Positions 1-11,386 of a DNA stretch of 64,000 nucleotides are shown here, one piece after another (within the stretch, counting starts at the first letter, position 1; every line of letters begins with the position of its first letter). Below the pieces are notes generated by a model, which was given only the letters and a program-made list of their open reading frames with translations, had not been told where the DNA came from and did not search any database. Source of the stretch: Molossus alvarezi (lineage: Eukaryota > Chordata > Mammalia > Chiroptera > Molossidae); the NCBI GenBank assembly GCA_037176705.1, contig CM073889.1:56537596-56601595 (forward strand), read 5' to 3'. The position numbers were made by a program, and so were the translations under genes.

Positions 1-228
1 GGAAAATGAGAGTCTTTTGAAGAAATGGTGCTGAGACAATTGGTTATCTACATGCAAGAGAATAAAGTTGGGCTTTTCTCACACCATATACAAAAGTAAA
101 TGCCAACACTTAAGTGTAAGAGATAAAACTATAAAACTCTTAGAAGAAAACATACAATTAAATCCTCATGACTTTGCATTTGGCAGTGGTTTCTTAGATA
201 TGACACCAATCTCACAAGTAAAAATTTT
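1..228 (+). mobile_element. Old L1 fragment, ORF2 3' region
   Basis: The + strand reads a broken L1 ORF2 C-terminal segment; the pieces KLLEENIQLNPHDFAF and GSGFLDMTPISQ are recognisable. It lacks a 3' tail and stops near the SINE at 243. On the far side of that SINE the L1 sequence runs on the other strand, so this is either a separate insertion or an inverted piece of the next element. The left end is cut by the window. Confidence 0.75.
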
Positions 229-242
229 CTCTTCTGGCCATT

Positions 243-456
243 TTTTTAAAATTTATTTTTCTTTATTGAGATTAGAGAGAGAGAAAGGGAGAGGGAGATA
301 GAAACATCAATGAGAGAGAAAATTGATTGGCCACTTCCTGCATGCCCCTCCCTGGGGATCAGGCCCATAATCTGGGTATGTGCCCTGACTGGGAATTGAA
401 CTGGTGACCTCTTGGTGCATGGGTTGGTGCTCAACCACTGAGTCACACCAGCTGGG
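243..456 (-). mobile_element. VES SINE (tRNA-derived), AATAAAGA-tail type
   Basis: Read on the minus strand, it starts with a tRNA-like head (A box gtgactcagtggttgag, B box ccagttcaattccc). A gatgtttc and CT-rich body follows, then a tail with caataaagaaaaa. Imperfect 14-bp target duplications (ctcttctggccatt and ctcttctagccatt) lie at 229-242 and 457-470. It was moved by L1 machinery and codes for nothing. Confidence 0.9.
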
Positions 457-585
457 CTCTTCTAGCCATTCTTTATTGGTGTATAGAACCACAACCTATC
501 TAAATATATTGAGTCTGTATTCTATAACTTTACTAAAATCATTTATTTGTTTTAATAGTTTTTTGGTGGAGTTCTTAAGGTTTTT

Positions 586-835
586 TTTTAATCCTCACCC
601 GAGGACATTTTTGTTTGTTTGTTTTTTGTTCAGGTAGAGCGGGAGGGAGAGAGAGGAACAGAGAGAGAGAGAGAAACATCGATGTGAAAGGGGCACATCG
701 AGTGGCTGCCACCCGCACGACCGACCAGGGCCGGGGACAAACTGCAACCAAGGTACATGCCCTTAGCGGGAACCGAACCCGGGTCTCTCCGGACCGCAGG
801 CCGACACTCTAACCACTGAGCCAAACCGGCCAGGG
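586..835 (-). mobile_element. VES SINE, GAGGATAAAA-tail type
   Basis: On the minus strand it has the typical head ccctggccggtttggctcag, a B box with gggttcggttcccg, a gtgtcccc-like middle, atcgatgtttc, a CT-rich stretch and a tail tgaggattaaaaa. The target duplication ttaaggttttt lies at 575-585 and 837-847. It is little diverged from the VES consensus, hence fairly young, and sits in the old minus-strand L1. Confidence 0.93.
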
Positions 836-857
836 TTTAAGGTTTTTATATATAGTA

Positions 858-1214
858 TTATTTATCTACATCTGAGATGATACTATATGTATATCTAAAT
901 AATGAGAGTTTTATTTCTTTCTTTTCAATTTGGATGCCTTTTATTTCTTTTTCTTGTCTGATTGATGTGGCTAGGACTTCCAATACTATGTTGAATAAAA
1001 GTGGTGATAGTAGACATCCTTGTCTTGTTCCTGATCTTAGAGGAAAATCTTTCAGTTTTTCACCATTGAGTGTGATATTAGCTGTGGGTTTGTCATATAG
1101 GGCCTTTCTTATGTTGAGATATGTTCCTTTTATACCAACTTTGTTGAGAGTTTTTATCATAAAAGGATGCTGAATTTTGTCAAATGCTTTTTCTGCATGT
1201 ATTGAGATAACCAT
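858..1214 (-). pseudogene. L1 ORF2 reverse transcriptase remnant
   Basis: 118 codons of L1 ORF2, with the RT segments [18 protein letters not shown] and [20 protein letters not shown]. The region where the FADD catalytic box should lie reads FRYTYS, so the active site is lost or frameshifted. It belongs to the old minus-strand L1 and is not functional. Confidence 0.85.
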
Positions 1215-3291
1215 ATAGTTTTTATTCTATATTTTGTTAATTTGCTGTATCACATTGATTTACAGATGTTGAACCATCCTTACAGCTACTTAGCCATCGT
1301 GCATAATCTTTTTAATGTATTATTGGACCCAGTTTGCCAATATTTTGTTGAGAAGTTTTGCATCTATGTTTATCAAGGATACAGGCCTATAATTTTCATT
1401 TTTGTAATTCTTTATCTAGTTTTGGTACCAGGGTAATGTTCTCTTCATAAAATGAGTTTGGAAGCATTGCTTCCTCTTCAATTTTTTGAAATAGTTTAGG
1501 AATAATTAATTCTTAAATAATCATTAATAATAAGTATTAATTTTTTTTCAGTTTAGTAAAACTCACGAGTGAAGTCATCTGGTCCTGCACTTTTATTTGT
1601 AGACTTTTTAAAATTACTACTTTAATTTTATTGTTAGTAATCAGTCTGTTTAGATTTTCTATTTCTTCCTGATTAAGTCTTACAAGGTTATATACTTAGA
1701 ATTGTATCCTTTTTTATTTTTATTTTTAGATTGTTGAATTTGTTCACATTTAGTTGTTTGTACTATTCTTTAATGATTTTTTATAATTTTTTTTTGGTCA
1801 GCTTCTTTTATTTATGATTTAATTCACCTGAGCTCTCTTATTGATTTTGATGAGTGTGGCTAAAGGCTTGTCTATTTTATTTATTTTCAAAGAACCAGCT
1901 CTTAGTTTTATTGATCTTTTCTATTTTTTTAAAATTTTTATTTCATGTTTTTTTATCTATGGTCTTAATTATTGTTTTTCTTCTGTTTATTTTGAGTTTC
2001 ATTTGTTCTATTTGTAGTTTATTGGGGTGTAGAGTTAGATTGCTTATTTGGTATTTTTCTTGTTTCTTGAGGTAGGCCTGTATAGCTATGAACTTCCCTC
2101 TTCGAACTGCTTTTACTTGTCCTATACATTCTGAAAAGTTGTGTTTTCATTTTCATTTGTTTCAAGATAGTATTTGATTTCTTGTTTGAATTCCTCTTTG
2201 ATCCAGTGATTGTTTAGTAGCATGTTGTTTGGTCTCCACATATTTATTTTTCTTTCGGTGGTTGATCTCCAGTTTCATGCCATTGTGGACAGAAAAGAAG
2301 TTTGATATGATTTTAATTTTTTTTTTGCATTTATTGAGGTTTGTTATGTGTCTTAATATGTGATCTAGCTTGAAGACTGTTCTGTGTGTATTTTTAAAAA
2401 TGTGTATTCTGGGGATTTCAAAATGGTTACAGAGTGAATGGAAACTACACAGACCATCTTTCAGGACCAAACTGGAATTACAACTAAAATAAAGACAAAT
2501 TATCATGAAAAAGCAACAGAAAAGCAGCTGCAGAGTACCTACACAACCAGAGACAGAAAAAAAGGACACTGAATCAAGCCTGGTAGGATCTGTGGAGGCA
2601 CAAGAGGGCAGGTTGGAAGCCCACAGACAGCAGCTGTTTTAGCTGTGAGCAGCTCCCTTGGGATTAAAATCCCAAGCCATCTCCACAGCCCAGAGGGCTT
2701 GAACAGAGCACTAAATTAGCTACAACCAGTCACCCAGGCTCTGGCAGACGGAGAGCAAATGGACTGGGACTGTGTGGACACTTGGGAGCTAAGAGACCTG
2801 GGAGGGCACAGGGAGTTTTGTGCTAAATTACTCCCTCATAGGACAGGGGACATCTTGCTTTTCCCAGAGCCCAAGGGAAAAGCAATAGCCCCTCCCTTAG
2901 GAAGTTAAATCCACCAAACTAGGCCAGAGAAATGCAAATTGAGGCTCTTTAACAGCATCTGCCCCTCCATTGGGAAATCCTCTTACCCTGAACATGCCAG
3001 GGTTTTTTTCTTTTCATTCAGCTGAGGGCTACAACCCAAGGCTAACCAAGTAAATGAGACTAATAACCTCCAGGCAAAAGCTAGAGAATAACTGAACTTT
3101 TTCTGGGCTTGCAAATGTACCCAGGAAAGTAAAACTTGACAGTGGTGTTTAACAGGGGTCCTCCCACACTCATCCAAACCCAGTAGAGGGAAACATGAAC
3201 AGAAGAACACCAACACACACAGGGGAAATTGGCAGGCTCTAAAACACACTAAGATACCTAAAATGGTGAAAAAAAAAGAAACAAATCACAA

Positions 3292-3609
3292 ATGAAAGAA
3301 CAAGAGAACTCTACTGAAGATGAGGTAAATGAAATGCAGCTAAGCAAGTTATCAGAGGCAGAGTTCAGACTGATGATAATGAGGAAGCTAAACAGCATGA
3401 GTCAAGAGCTCAGCACCATGAGTAAAGATATAGAAACATTAAAAACCCACCATTTGGAAATGAAGAATGACATAGTAGAAATTAAGAACACATTGGAAGG
3501 AATAATGAGCAGAGTAGAGGAAGTTGTGTACCAGATCAGTAAATTACAAGACAGAGTAGGAGAAATCACCCAATCAGAAAAAACAATAAAAAACAGTAAG
3601 ACAGCTTAA
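3292..3609 (+). pseudogene. L1-A ORF1 N-terminal remnant (coiled coil)
   Basis: 105 codons of L1 ORF1 start with MKEQENSTEDE and continue as a heptad-rich coiled coil (SKDIETLKTHHLEMKND, EIKNTLEGI, RVEEVVYQISKLQDRV). ORF1 normally makes a trimeric RNA-binding chaperone. A stop ends the frame before the RNA-recognition part. Fragments of that part (LVKEKDTQVHEAQ) follow up to 3860 in a broken frame. Confidence 0.85.
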
Positions 3610-4214
3610 GAGAACTGTGGAACAACTGGAAATGCAACAACATTTGAATCAAAGGAGTTACAGAAGAAGAAGAAAAGGAGCAAGGATTAGAGAATATATT
3701 TTAAGAAATAGTAACAGAAAACTTCCCTAACTTGGTGAAGGAAAAAGACACTCAAGTTCATGAAGCACAGACAGCCCCAAATAAAAAGAACCCAAAAAAG
3801 GCCCACACAAAGCCACATAGCAATTAAAATGCCAAAAATTAAAGAAAAAGACAGAATCTCTAATAGACTATCTAACCTCACAACTTAAAGAACTAGAAAG
3901 TGAACAAAAAGAAAACCCCAGAACAAGTAGAAGGAAGGAAATAGTAAAGATCAGAGCAGAAATAAACAACATAGACACCAAAAAAAAAAAAAACAATTCA
4001 AAGGATCAATGAAACAAAGAGCTGGTTTTTCAAAAAGATAAACAAGATTTATGGACCTTTAGCTAGACTCACCAAGAAACAAAGAGAGAGAACCCAAATA
4101 TACAAAATCAGAAATGAAAGAGGAGAAGTAACAACTGACACCACAGAAATACAAAAGATTGTTAACAACTACTATGAACACTTATATGGCAACAGATTCT
4201 ACAATCTAAGCGAA

Positions 4215-4535
4215 ATGGACAAGTTTCTAGAAACACATAGTCTCAGAAAACTGGACCAGGAAGAGATAGAAAACTTTAAGAGACCAATATCAACAGAAGA
4301 AATTGAAGATGTAATTAAGACTCTCCCAGCAAACAAAAGCCCAGGCCCGGATGGCTTCACCAGGGAGTTTTACAGAACGTTCAAAGAAGAACTAACACCC
4401 ATTCTCCTCAAACTATTTCAAAATATTCAAAAAGAAGGAAGATTTCCAAACTTGTTTTATGAAGCCAGCATAATTCTAACTCCAAAACCAGAAAAAACAC
4501 TACAAAGAAAGAAAACTACAGGCCAATATGTCTGA
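4215..4535 (+). pseudogene. L1-B ORF2 remnant, start of RT domain
   Basis: 106 codons with [20 protein letters not shown] and ILLKLFQNIQKEGRFPN, which are RT motifs 0-1 of L1 ORF2. The frame is lost after [11 protein letters not shown], where the family continues with the YRPISLMN segment in another frame. Confidence 0.85.
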
Positions 4536-4618
4536 TGAACATAGATGCCAAAATCCTGAACAAAATATGAGCACATCAGCTCCAGCAATACACCAAAAAA
4601 ACTATCCACCATGACCAA

Positions 4619-4987
4619 GTGGGATTCATCCCAGGGATTCAAGGCTGGTACAATATTTGCAAATCTATAAATGTGATACACCACATAAATAAAATAAAGA
4701 ATAAAAACCACATGATCATATCAATAGATGCCGACAAAGCCTTCGACAAAATCCAGCATCCATTTCTGATAAAAATGCTCAGCAATGTGGGAATAGAGGG
4801 ATCATTCCTCAACAAAATAAAGGGCATATATGAAAGACATACAGCCAACATCATACTCAGTGGGCAAAAACTAAAAGCATTTCCCTTAAGAACAGAAACA
4901 AGGCAAGGATGCTCACTTTCGCCACTCTTATTTAACGTAGTACTGGAAGTCTTAGCCACAGCAATCAGACAGGAAGAAAAAAAGTAA
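4619..4987 (+). pseudogene. L1-B ORF2 remnant, RT fingers and palm
   Basis: 122 codons beginning in [11 protein letters not shown] and including [14 protein letters not shown] (the first catalytic Asp segment) and [21 protein letters not shown] stop follows at 4985. The FADD box ([15 protein letters not shown]) follows at about 5020-5060 in the continuing but interrupted frame. Confidence 0.87.
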
Positions 4988-5384
4988 AAGGGATCGAAAT
5001 GTGAAAGGAGGAAGTGAAACTGTCATTATTTGCAGATGACAGGATACTATACGTAGAAAACCCCAAAGACTCCATCGAAAATTTACCAGTCTTAATAAAG
5101 GAATTTGGCAAAGTAGCAGGATACAAAATTAACATCAGGAAATCAATGGAATTCTTATATACCAAGTAGGAAATCACAGAAAGAGAAACTAAGAAAACAA
5201 TCTCACTTACCATTGTGACAAAAAAATTAAGAACCTAGGAATAAACTTAACAAAAGAAATAAAGGACCTATTTGCAGAAACCTACAGGTCATTGAAAAAA
5301 GAAATAGAGGAAGATATAAAAAAGTGAAAGCGCATACCCTCTTCTTGGATTGGGAGAATTAACATCATTAAAATGTCCATATTA

Positions 5385-5696
5385 CAGTGATACCTCGGTT
5401 CTCGAACATAATTCGTTCCAGGAGGACAGTCGAGAACCGAATTTGTTCGAGAACCGAAGCAATGAAACCCAATAGGAAAGCGTGACTCCACAAAGCGTGA
5501 CTCTCTCTCTGCACGCACACTGATGACGCAAGCAAGGCGCGCTGGGCCGAATGAACGCCATTCGGCTCAACTCGGCTCATCTCGGAAGTTCGAGTTCCAA
5601 ATATTTGTTCGGATTCCGAGACAAATTTTCTCGAATCTCCTGGTCGAATACCGATTTGGTCGAAAACTGAGGCGTTCGAGAACCGAGGTATCACTG
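5385..5696. mobile_element. 312-bp inverted-repeat DNA transposon (MITE), TA target, Tc1/mariner-pogo type
   Basis: The ends are perfect 23-bp inverted repeats starting CAGTGATACCTCGGTTC and its complement. TA at 5383-5384 and TA at 5697-5698 flank them. Compared with the same L1 stretch at 10019-10030, removing the element plus one TA restores the L1 sequence (ccatatta then cctcaagcaat), so the insertion is exact. The longest open frames are short and look like nothing known, so it is non-autonomous. A motif TCGAGAACCGA and variants recurs near both ends: 5395-5405 reversed, 5430-5440, 5447-5457, 5644-5654, 5660-5670 and 5676-5686, about 16-17 bp apart. TA duplication and CAGT ends are typical of Tc1/mariner, and the tips resemble pogo/Tigger elements. 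The exact family cannot be fixed here. Confidence 0.92.
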
Positions 5697-5824
5697 TACC
5701 TCAAGCAATCTATAGATTCAATGCAATCCCCATCAAAATACCAATGGCATACTTCACCGAATGAGAACAAGTACTTCAAAAGTTCATATGGAACCAAAAA
5801 AGACCTCGAATAGCCACAGCAATC

Positions 5825-6268
5825 TTGAAAAAGAAGAACAAAGTAGGTGGGATCACAATACCAGATATCAGGTTATACTACAAAGCAACTGTAACCAAAA
5901 CAGCCTGGTACTGGCACAAGAACAGGCATATAGACCAATGGAACAGAACAGGAAACCCAGAAATAGACCCAAGGCAATATGCTCAATCAATATTTGACAA
6001 ACGTGGCAAGACCATACAGTGTAGTAAGGACAGCCTCTTCAATAAATGGTGTTGGGAAAATTGGACAGCTACATGCAGAAAAATGAAACTAGATCATCAA
6101 GTTACACCCTACACAAGAATAAACTCAAAATGGATAAAAGACTTAAATGTGACTCATGAATCCATAAAAATCCTAGAAGAAACTGTAGGCAACAAAATTT
6201 CAGATATCATACGCAGCAGAATTTTCACTGATACATCACCTAAGGCAATAGAAACAAAGGGAAAATGA
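5825..6268 (+). pseudogene. L1-B ORF2 C-terminal remnant
   Basis: 147 codons of the L1 ORF2 region after [50 protein letters not shown]. Two further pieces of the same C-terminus follow at 6265-6705 and 6760-6987 in shifted frames, so at least two frame breaks occur before the end of ORF2. Confidence 0.87.
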
Positions 6269-6705
6269 ACACATGGGACTACATCAAACTCAAAATCTTC
6301 TGCACAGCGAAAGATACAATCATCAAAACGGAAAGGCTACCCATTGTATGGGAGAGCATAATTCCCAATGATATATCAGATAAGGGGTTAATTTCCAATA
6401 TATATAGAGTGCTCATACAACTCCACAAAAAGAAGACAAAGAATCCAATTAAAAATTGGGCAGAGGAACTAAATAGACACCTCTCCAAACAGGACATACA
6501 AATGGCCAAGAGACATATGAAGAAATGCTCATCATCACTAATCATCAGAGAGATGCAAATTAAAATAACAATGAGGTATCACATCACACCTGTTGGAATG
6601 GCCGCCATCCACAAATCATCAAACAACAAGTGTTGGCGAGGGTGTGGAGAAAAGGGGACTGTAGTACACTGTTGGTGGGAACGCAGACTGGTGCAGCCAC
6701 TATGA
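6265..6705 (+). pseudogene. L1-B ORF2 C-terminal remnant, second piece
   Basis: 146 codons: [38 protein letters not shown], and the Cys-containing segment [15 protein letters not shown], which corresponds to the cysteine-rich end of L1 ORF2. The frame then shifts, and the last piece, LGIYPKKSATPIRKNICIP to YAAIRKKDLLS, is at 6760-6987. Confidence 0.87.
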
Positions 6706-6759
6706 AAAACAATATGGTGTTACCTCAAAAAATTAAAAATTGAACTTCTATTTGACCCA

Positions 6760-6987
6760 GTGATCCCACTTCTAGGAATATACCCTAAGAAGTCTGCAAC
6801 ACCAATCAGAAAGAATATATGTATCCCCCTGTTTGTAGCAGCACTATTTACAATAGCTAAGATCTGGAAACAGCCCAAGTATCCATCATTAGACGAATGG
6901 ATGACAAAGCCGTGGTACATAAACACAATGGAGTACTATGCAGCTATAAGAAAGAAAGATCTCTTATCCTTTGAGACTACATGGTGA
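6760..6987 (+). pseudogene. L1-B ORF2 terminal piece
   Basis: 75 codons of the ORF2 C-terminus: LGIYPKKSATPIRKN, AALFTIAKIWKQPKYPS, and EYYAAIRKKDLLSFETTW before a stop. The usual stretch after it (DLESI..) is found past that stop. The L1 3' UTR then runs to the tail at 7314. Confidence 0.85.
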
Positions 6988-8550
6988 GACCTGGAAAGTA
7001 TCATCCTAAGTGAAACAAGCCAAACAGAGAAAGACAAGTATCATATGATCTCACTTATTTGTGGAATATAATGAACATAATAGTCTGAGGAATGGGGTAG
7101 TCCCAGAGATGTGGAAATGGGGTACAGACTGACAATCCCCAGAAGAGGGTATGGTGGGGAGAGATAAACCACAGAACTTATATGCATGTATGCATGAATA
7201 GTGGACATGGACAACAAACTGGGGACAGGGCAGGAGGGAAGAGGAGGGGTGAATCAGTGGGGGAACAAGGAGAAACATCTGTAACAAAAATTAATTAATA
7301 AAAAAGAAAAAAAATAGAAGAAATAGGAAGAAAAATATAAACACAATAAATAAAAATGGCAATAAATAAGTTTATATTAATAATAACCTTAAATGTAAAT
7401 GGATTAAATGCTCTGATCAAAAGATACAGTGTAACTGATTGGGTAAGAAAGCAGAACTGATATGTATATATACACATATATATGTTGTTTATAAGAGACC
7501 CAATTCAACTCACAACAAAAGACTTCCATAGGTTGAAAGGGAAGAGATGGAAAAAAATCTTTCAAGCAAACAGAAAGGAAAAAATGGGCTAGCAATACTC
7601 ATATCTGATAAAATAGATATCTAACTGAAGGTCATATCTAGAAACAAGAAAGGTCACTATATAATATTGAAAAGATCTATCCAAAAGGAATATATACCCT
7701 TGGTAAACATATAGTACCCACCATAAGAGCACCAAAATATATTTTAAATCTTCTGGAGGACTTTAAAGGAGAAATTGACAGCAATACAATCATAGCAGGA
7801 AACTTCAGTACCCTGCTGACATCACTAGATAGATCATCTAGACAAAAAATGATTAACTAGATCAGATGGATTTAATAGCTATCTACAGAGAATTATACCC
7901 CAAACTGCACAATTCACATTCTTCTTAAGTGCACATGGTACAATCTCAAAAATAAACCACATATTAAGACACAAACTAAGTCCCTACAAGTTCAAGAAGA
8001 TTGAAATCATATCAAGCACCTTCTCCGATGACAATGGCATGAAACTAGAAATCAATTACAACAAAAACATTTGAACACATGGAAGCTAAATAGCATGTTA
8101 TTAAACAATTAATGGGTTACCAAGGAGATCAAAGAAGAAATTAAAAACAATGAAAATGAACACACAACAACACAAAATTTAAGGGACACGGGGAAAGCAG
8201 TCCTGAGGGGGAAGTTTATAGCACTACAAAGCTACCTCAAGAAACAAGAAAAATTTTAATTCACTATCTAACCTCACAACTTAAAGTACTGAAAAGCAAA
8301 CAACAACAACAACAATAACAACAACAACAAAAGAGAGCAAGTAGAAGAAAAGAAATAATAAATATCAGAGCAGAAATAAACGACATAAAGACCAAAAAGA
8401 AAAAAAAAGAAAAAAATCAATGAAACAAAGAGCTGGTTCTTTGAAAAGATAAGCAAGATCAGTGGACCCTTAGCTAGACTCAGCAAGAAACAAAGAGAGA
8501 GGACCTAAGTAAACAAAATCAGAAATGAAAGAGAAGTAACAACTGACACA

Positions 8551-8802
8551 ATGGAAATACAAAGGAGCGTTAACAAATACTATCAACACTTATATGGCAA
8601 CAAATTGGACAAGCTAAGGAAAATGGACAAATTTCTAGAAGCACATAGTCGTCCAAAACTGAATCTGGAAGAGATGGAAAACTTGAACAGACCAATAACA
8701 ACTAAGGAAATTAAAAATGTAATCAAGACTCTCCAAGCAAACAAAAGCCTGGGCCCGTTGGCCTCACATGGGAGTTTTAATGAACATTTAAAGAAGAACT
8801 AA
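8551..8802 (+). pseudogene. L1-A ORF2 remnant, start of RT domain
   Basis: 83 codons: YYQHLYGNKLDKLRKMDKFL and KEIKNVIKTLQANKSLGP. The frame is lost right after this, and the VES SINE at 8909 follows in the next RT segment. Endonuclease-region fragments lie upstream at 7740-8100 with frequent stops. Confidence 0.82.
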
Positions 8803-8908
8803 CACCCATTTTCCTCAAACTATTCCAAAAACTTCAAGAAGGAACACTTCCAAACTCGATTTATGAAGCCAGCATAATTCTAATTCCCAAACCAGATAAA
8901 GACATTAC

Positions 8909-9138
8909 GGCCCAGCTAGTGTGGCTAAGTGGTTGAGCATCGACCCAAGAACAAAGAGGTCACCTGTTCTATTCCTGGTCAGGGCACATGCCCAGGTTGT
9001 AGGCCAAATCCCTAGTTGGGGGGAATGCAGGAGGCGGCCAGTCAATATTCTCTCTCATTCATGTTTCCATCTCTCTCTCCCTTTCCTGTCTTCTCTTTCT
9101 AAAACCAATAAAAAATAAAAAATATATATTTTTTAAAA
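8909..9138 (+). mobile_element. VES SINE, AATAAAAA-tail type
   Basis: The head is ggcccagctagtgtggctaag, followed by a B box variant (cctgttctattcc), a CT-rich body and an aaaaccaataaaaaataaaa tail. An imperfect duplication, aaagacattac at 8898-8908 and aaagaaactac after the tail, matches the interrupted L1 sequence (aaagacactacaaag). It sits in L1-A ORF2. Confidence 0.87.
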
Positions 9139-9653
9139 AAGAAACTACAAAGAAAGTAAGCTACAGGCCAATATCCCTGATGAACATAAATGTCAAAATC
9201 CTGAAATAATTTTAGCACATCAGATCCAGCAATACATTAAAAAAATTATTCACCATGATCAAGTAGGATTCATCACAGGGATGCAAGGCTGGTACAATAT
9301 TCAAAAATCAGTAAATGTGATATACCACATAAACAAATGAAAGATAAAAAACCATGTGATCATATCAATAGATGCTGAAAAACCATTCAACAAAATCTAG
9401 GACCCATTTCTGATAAAAACACGCAGCAATGTGGGAATAGAGGGATGATATCTCAACATAATAAAGGCCATATATGAAAAACCTACAGCCGACATCATAC
9501 ATAATGGGTAAAAACTAATAGCATTTCCCTTAAGAACAGGAACAACATAGTGGCACATTTTCACCACTTTTATTTAACATACTACTGAAAGTTTTAGTCT
9601 CAGCCATTAGACATGATGAAAAAATAAAGGGGATCCAAATTGGAAAAGAGGAA

Positions 9654-10140
9654 GTGAAACTGTCATTATTCGCAGATGACATGATACTATACATAGAAAA
9701 CCCCAAAGACTCCATAAAAAATCTACAAGATTTAATAAATGAATTTGGCAAAGTAGCAGGATACAACATTAACATCACGAAATTGACAGCATTCTTATAC
9801 ACCAATGATGAATTCACAGAAAGAGAAACTAAAAAAACAATCCCATTTACTATCGCAGCAAAAAAAATTAAGGGACCTAGGAATAAACTTAACCAGAGAA
9901 ATAAAGGACCTATTTACAGAAAACCACAGGTCATTGAAAAAAGAAATAGAGGAAGATATAAAAAAGTGGAAGCACATACCTTGTTCATGGATTGGAAGAA
10001 TTAACATCATTAAAATGTCCATACTACCCGAAGCAATCTATAGATTCAATGCAATCCCCATCAAAATATTAACGACATACTTCACAGAACTAGAACAAAT
10101 ACTTCAAAGGTTCATATGGAACCATAAAGACCCCGAATAG
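9654..10140 (+). pseudogene. L1-A ORF2 RT palm remnant with FADD box
   Basis: Two overlapping frames (9654-10004 and 9805-10140) together cover [19 protein letters not shown], with the two catalytic Asp residues intact. They continue through [15 protein letters not shown] to [21 protein letters not shown]. One frameshift separates them, in the A-rich run near 9860. Confidence 0.85.
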
Positions 10141-10151
10141 CCACAGCAATC

Positions 10152-10454
10152 TTGAAAAAGAAGAACAAAGTAGGAGGGACCACATTACCAGATTTCAGGT
10201 TATACTACAAAGCCACTGTAATTAAAATAGCCTGGTACTGGCACAAGAACAGGCAGGTCGATAAATGGAACAGAAGAGAGAACCCAGAAATGGACCCAAA
10301 ACATAATGCTCAATTAATATTTGACAAAGGTGGAAAGAGCATACAGTGGAGTAAAGACAGCCTCTTTAATAAATGGTGTTGGGAAAATTGGACGGCTACA
10401 TGCAAGAAAATAAAACTAGACCATCAACTTATACCAAACACAAGAATAAAGTAA
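10152..10454 (+). pseudogene. L1-A ORF2 C-terminal remnant
   Basis: 100 codons: [48 protein letters not shown]. Further C-terminal pieces follow at 10826-11059 and 11135-11386, in other frames. Confidence 0.85.
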
Positions 10455-10825
10455 AAATGGATAAAAGACTTAAATGTGACTCGTGAATCCATTAAATTCT
10501 AGAAGAAAATGTAGGCAACACAATTTTAGACATCATACGCAGCAGAATTTTCATTGATACATCACCTAAGGCAACAGAAACAAAGGAGAAAATGAACACA
10601 TGGGACTACATCAAACTCAAAAGCTTCAGCGCAGCAAAAGAAACAACTTCCAAAATGGAAAGGCAACCCACTCTATGGGAGAGCATAATTGCCAATGATA
10701 AATCAGAGAAGGGGTTATTTCCAAAATATATAGAGTACTCATAAAACTCAATAAAAGGAAGATAAAGAACCCAATAAAAATGGGCAAAGGAACTAAATAG
10801 ACACTGCTCCAAACAGGACACACAA

Positions 10826-11386
10826 ATGGCCAAGAGACATATGAAGAAATGCTCATCATCACTAATCATCAGAGAGATGCAAATTAAAACAACAATGAGG
10901 TATCACCTCGCACCTGTCAGTATGGCCGCCATCAACAAATCATCAAACAACAAGTGTTGGCGAGGGTATGGAGAAAAGGGGACTCTAGTATACTGCTGGT
11001 GGGAATGCTATGCAACTATGAAAAACAATATGTTGTTTCCTCAAAAAATTAAAAATTGATCTGCCATTTGACTCACTGATCTTACTTCTAGGAATATATC
11101 CTAAGAAGCCTGAAACACCAGTCAGAAAGAATATATGTACCCCTTTGTTAAAGCAGCACTATTTACAGTTGTTATGATCTGGAAACAGAACAAGTGTCCA
11201 TCAGTAGACGAGTGGATAAAGAAGCTGTGGTACATATACACATTGGAATACTATGCAGCTGTAAGAAAGAAAGATCTCTTATCTTTTAAGATGACATGGA
11301 GGGACCTGGAGAGCATTATGCTAAGCAAAATAAGCCAATCAGAGATAGACAAATGCCTCATGATCTCACCTATTTTTGGAATATAA
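10826..11386 (+). pseudogene. L1-A ORF2 terminal remnants
   Basis: Two pieces: 10826-11059 ([19 protein letters not shown]) and 11135-11386 (ALFTVVMIWKQNKCPSVDE, EYYAAVRKKDLLSFKMTW). They form the end of ORF2, separated by a frame break. The 3' UTR and tail follow to 11636. Confidence 0.83.

Larger units (their letters stand above)
471..2395 (-). mobile_element. Old L1 (first part), split by SINE and by L1-A
   Basis: The minus strand reads L1 ORF2 backwards from the reverse transcriptase region at 471 to the endonuclease region near 2395. A VES SINE at 586-835 interrupts it. The element resumes at 11653-11915, on the far side of a 9.2-kb younger L1. The longest open piece (858-1214) covers the RT core. 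Many stops and small gaps show it is the oldest layer of the stack. A 3' end is not seen. Confidence 0.88.
3861..7314 (+). mobile_element. L1-B: 5'-truncated L1 nested in L1-A
   Basis: The sequence jumps at about 3860 from ORF1 (gacagaatc) to the middle of ORF2 (taatagactatctaacctc). It runs through the RT and C-terminal regions to a standard L1 3' UTR and A-rich tail at about 7290-7314. Straight after the tail, ORF2-start sequence of L1-A resumes (tagaagaaatagg, then aaaaatggcaataaataag). So this copy is truncated at the ORF2 endonuclease-RT linker. No target duplication is visible and about 280 bp of L1-A is absent, which fits an insertion with target-site deletion. It carries the DNA transposon at 5385-5696. 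Confidence 0.8.
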
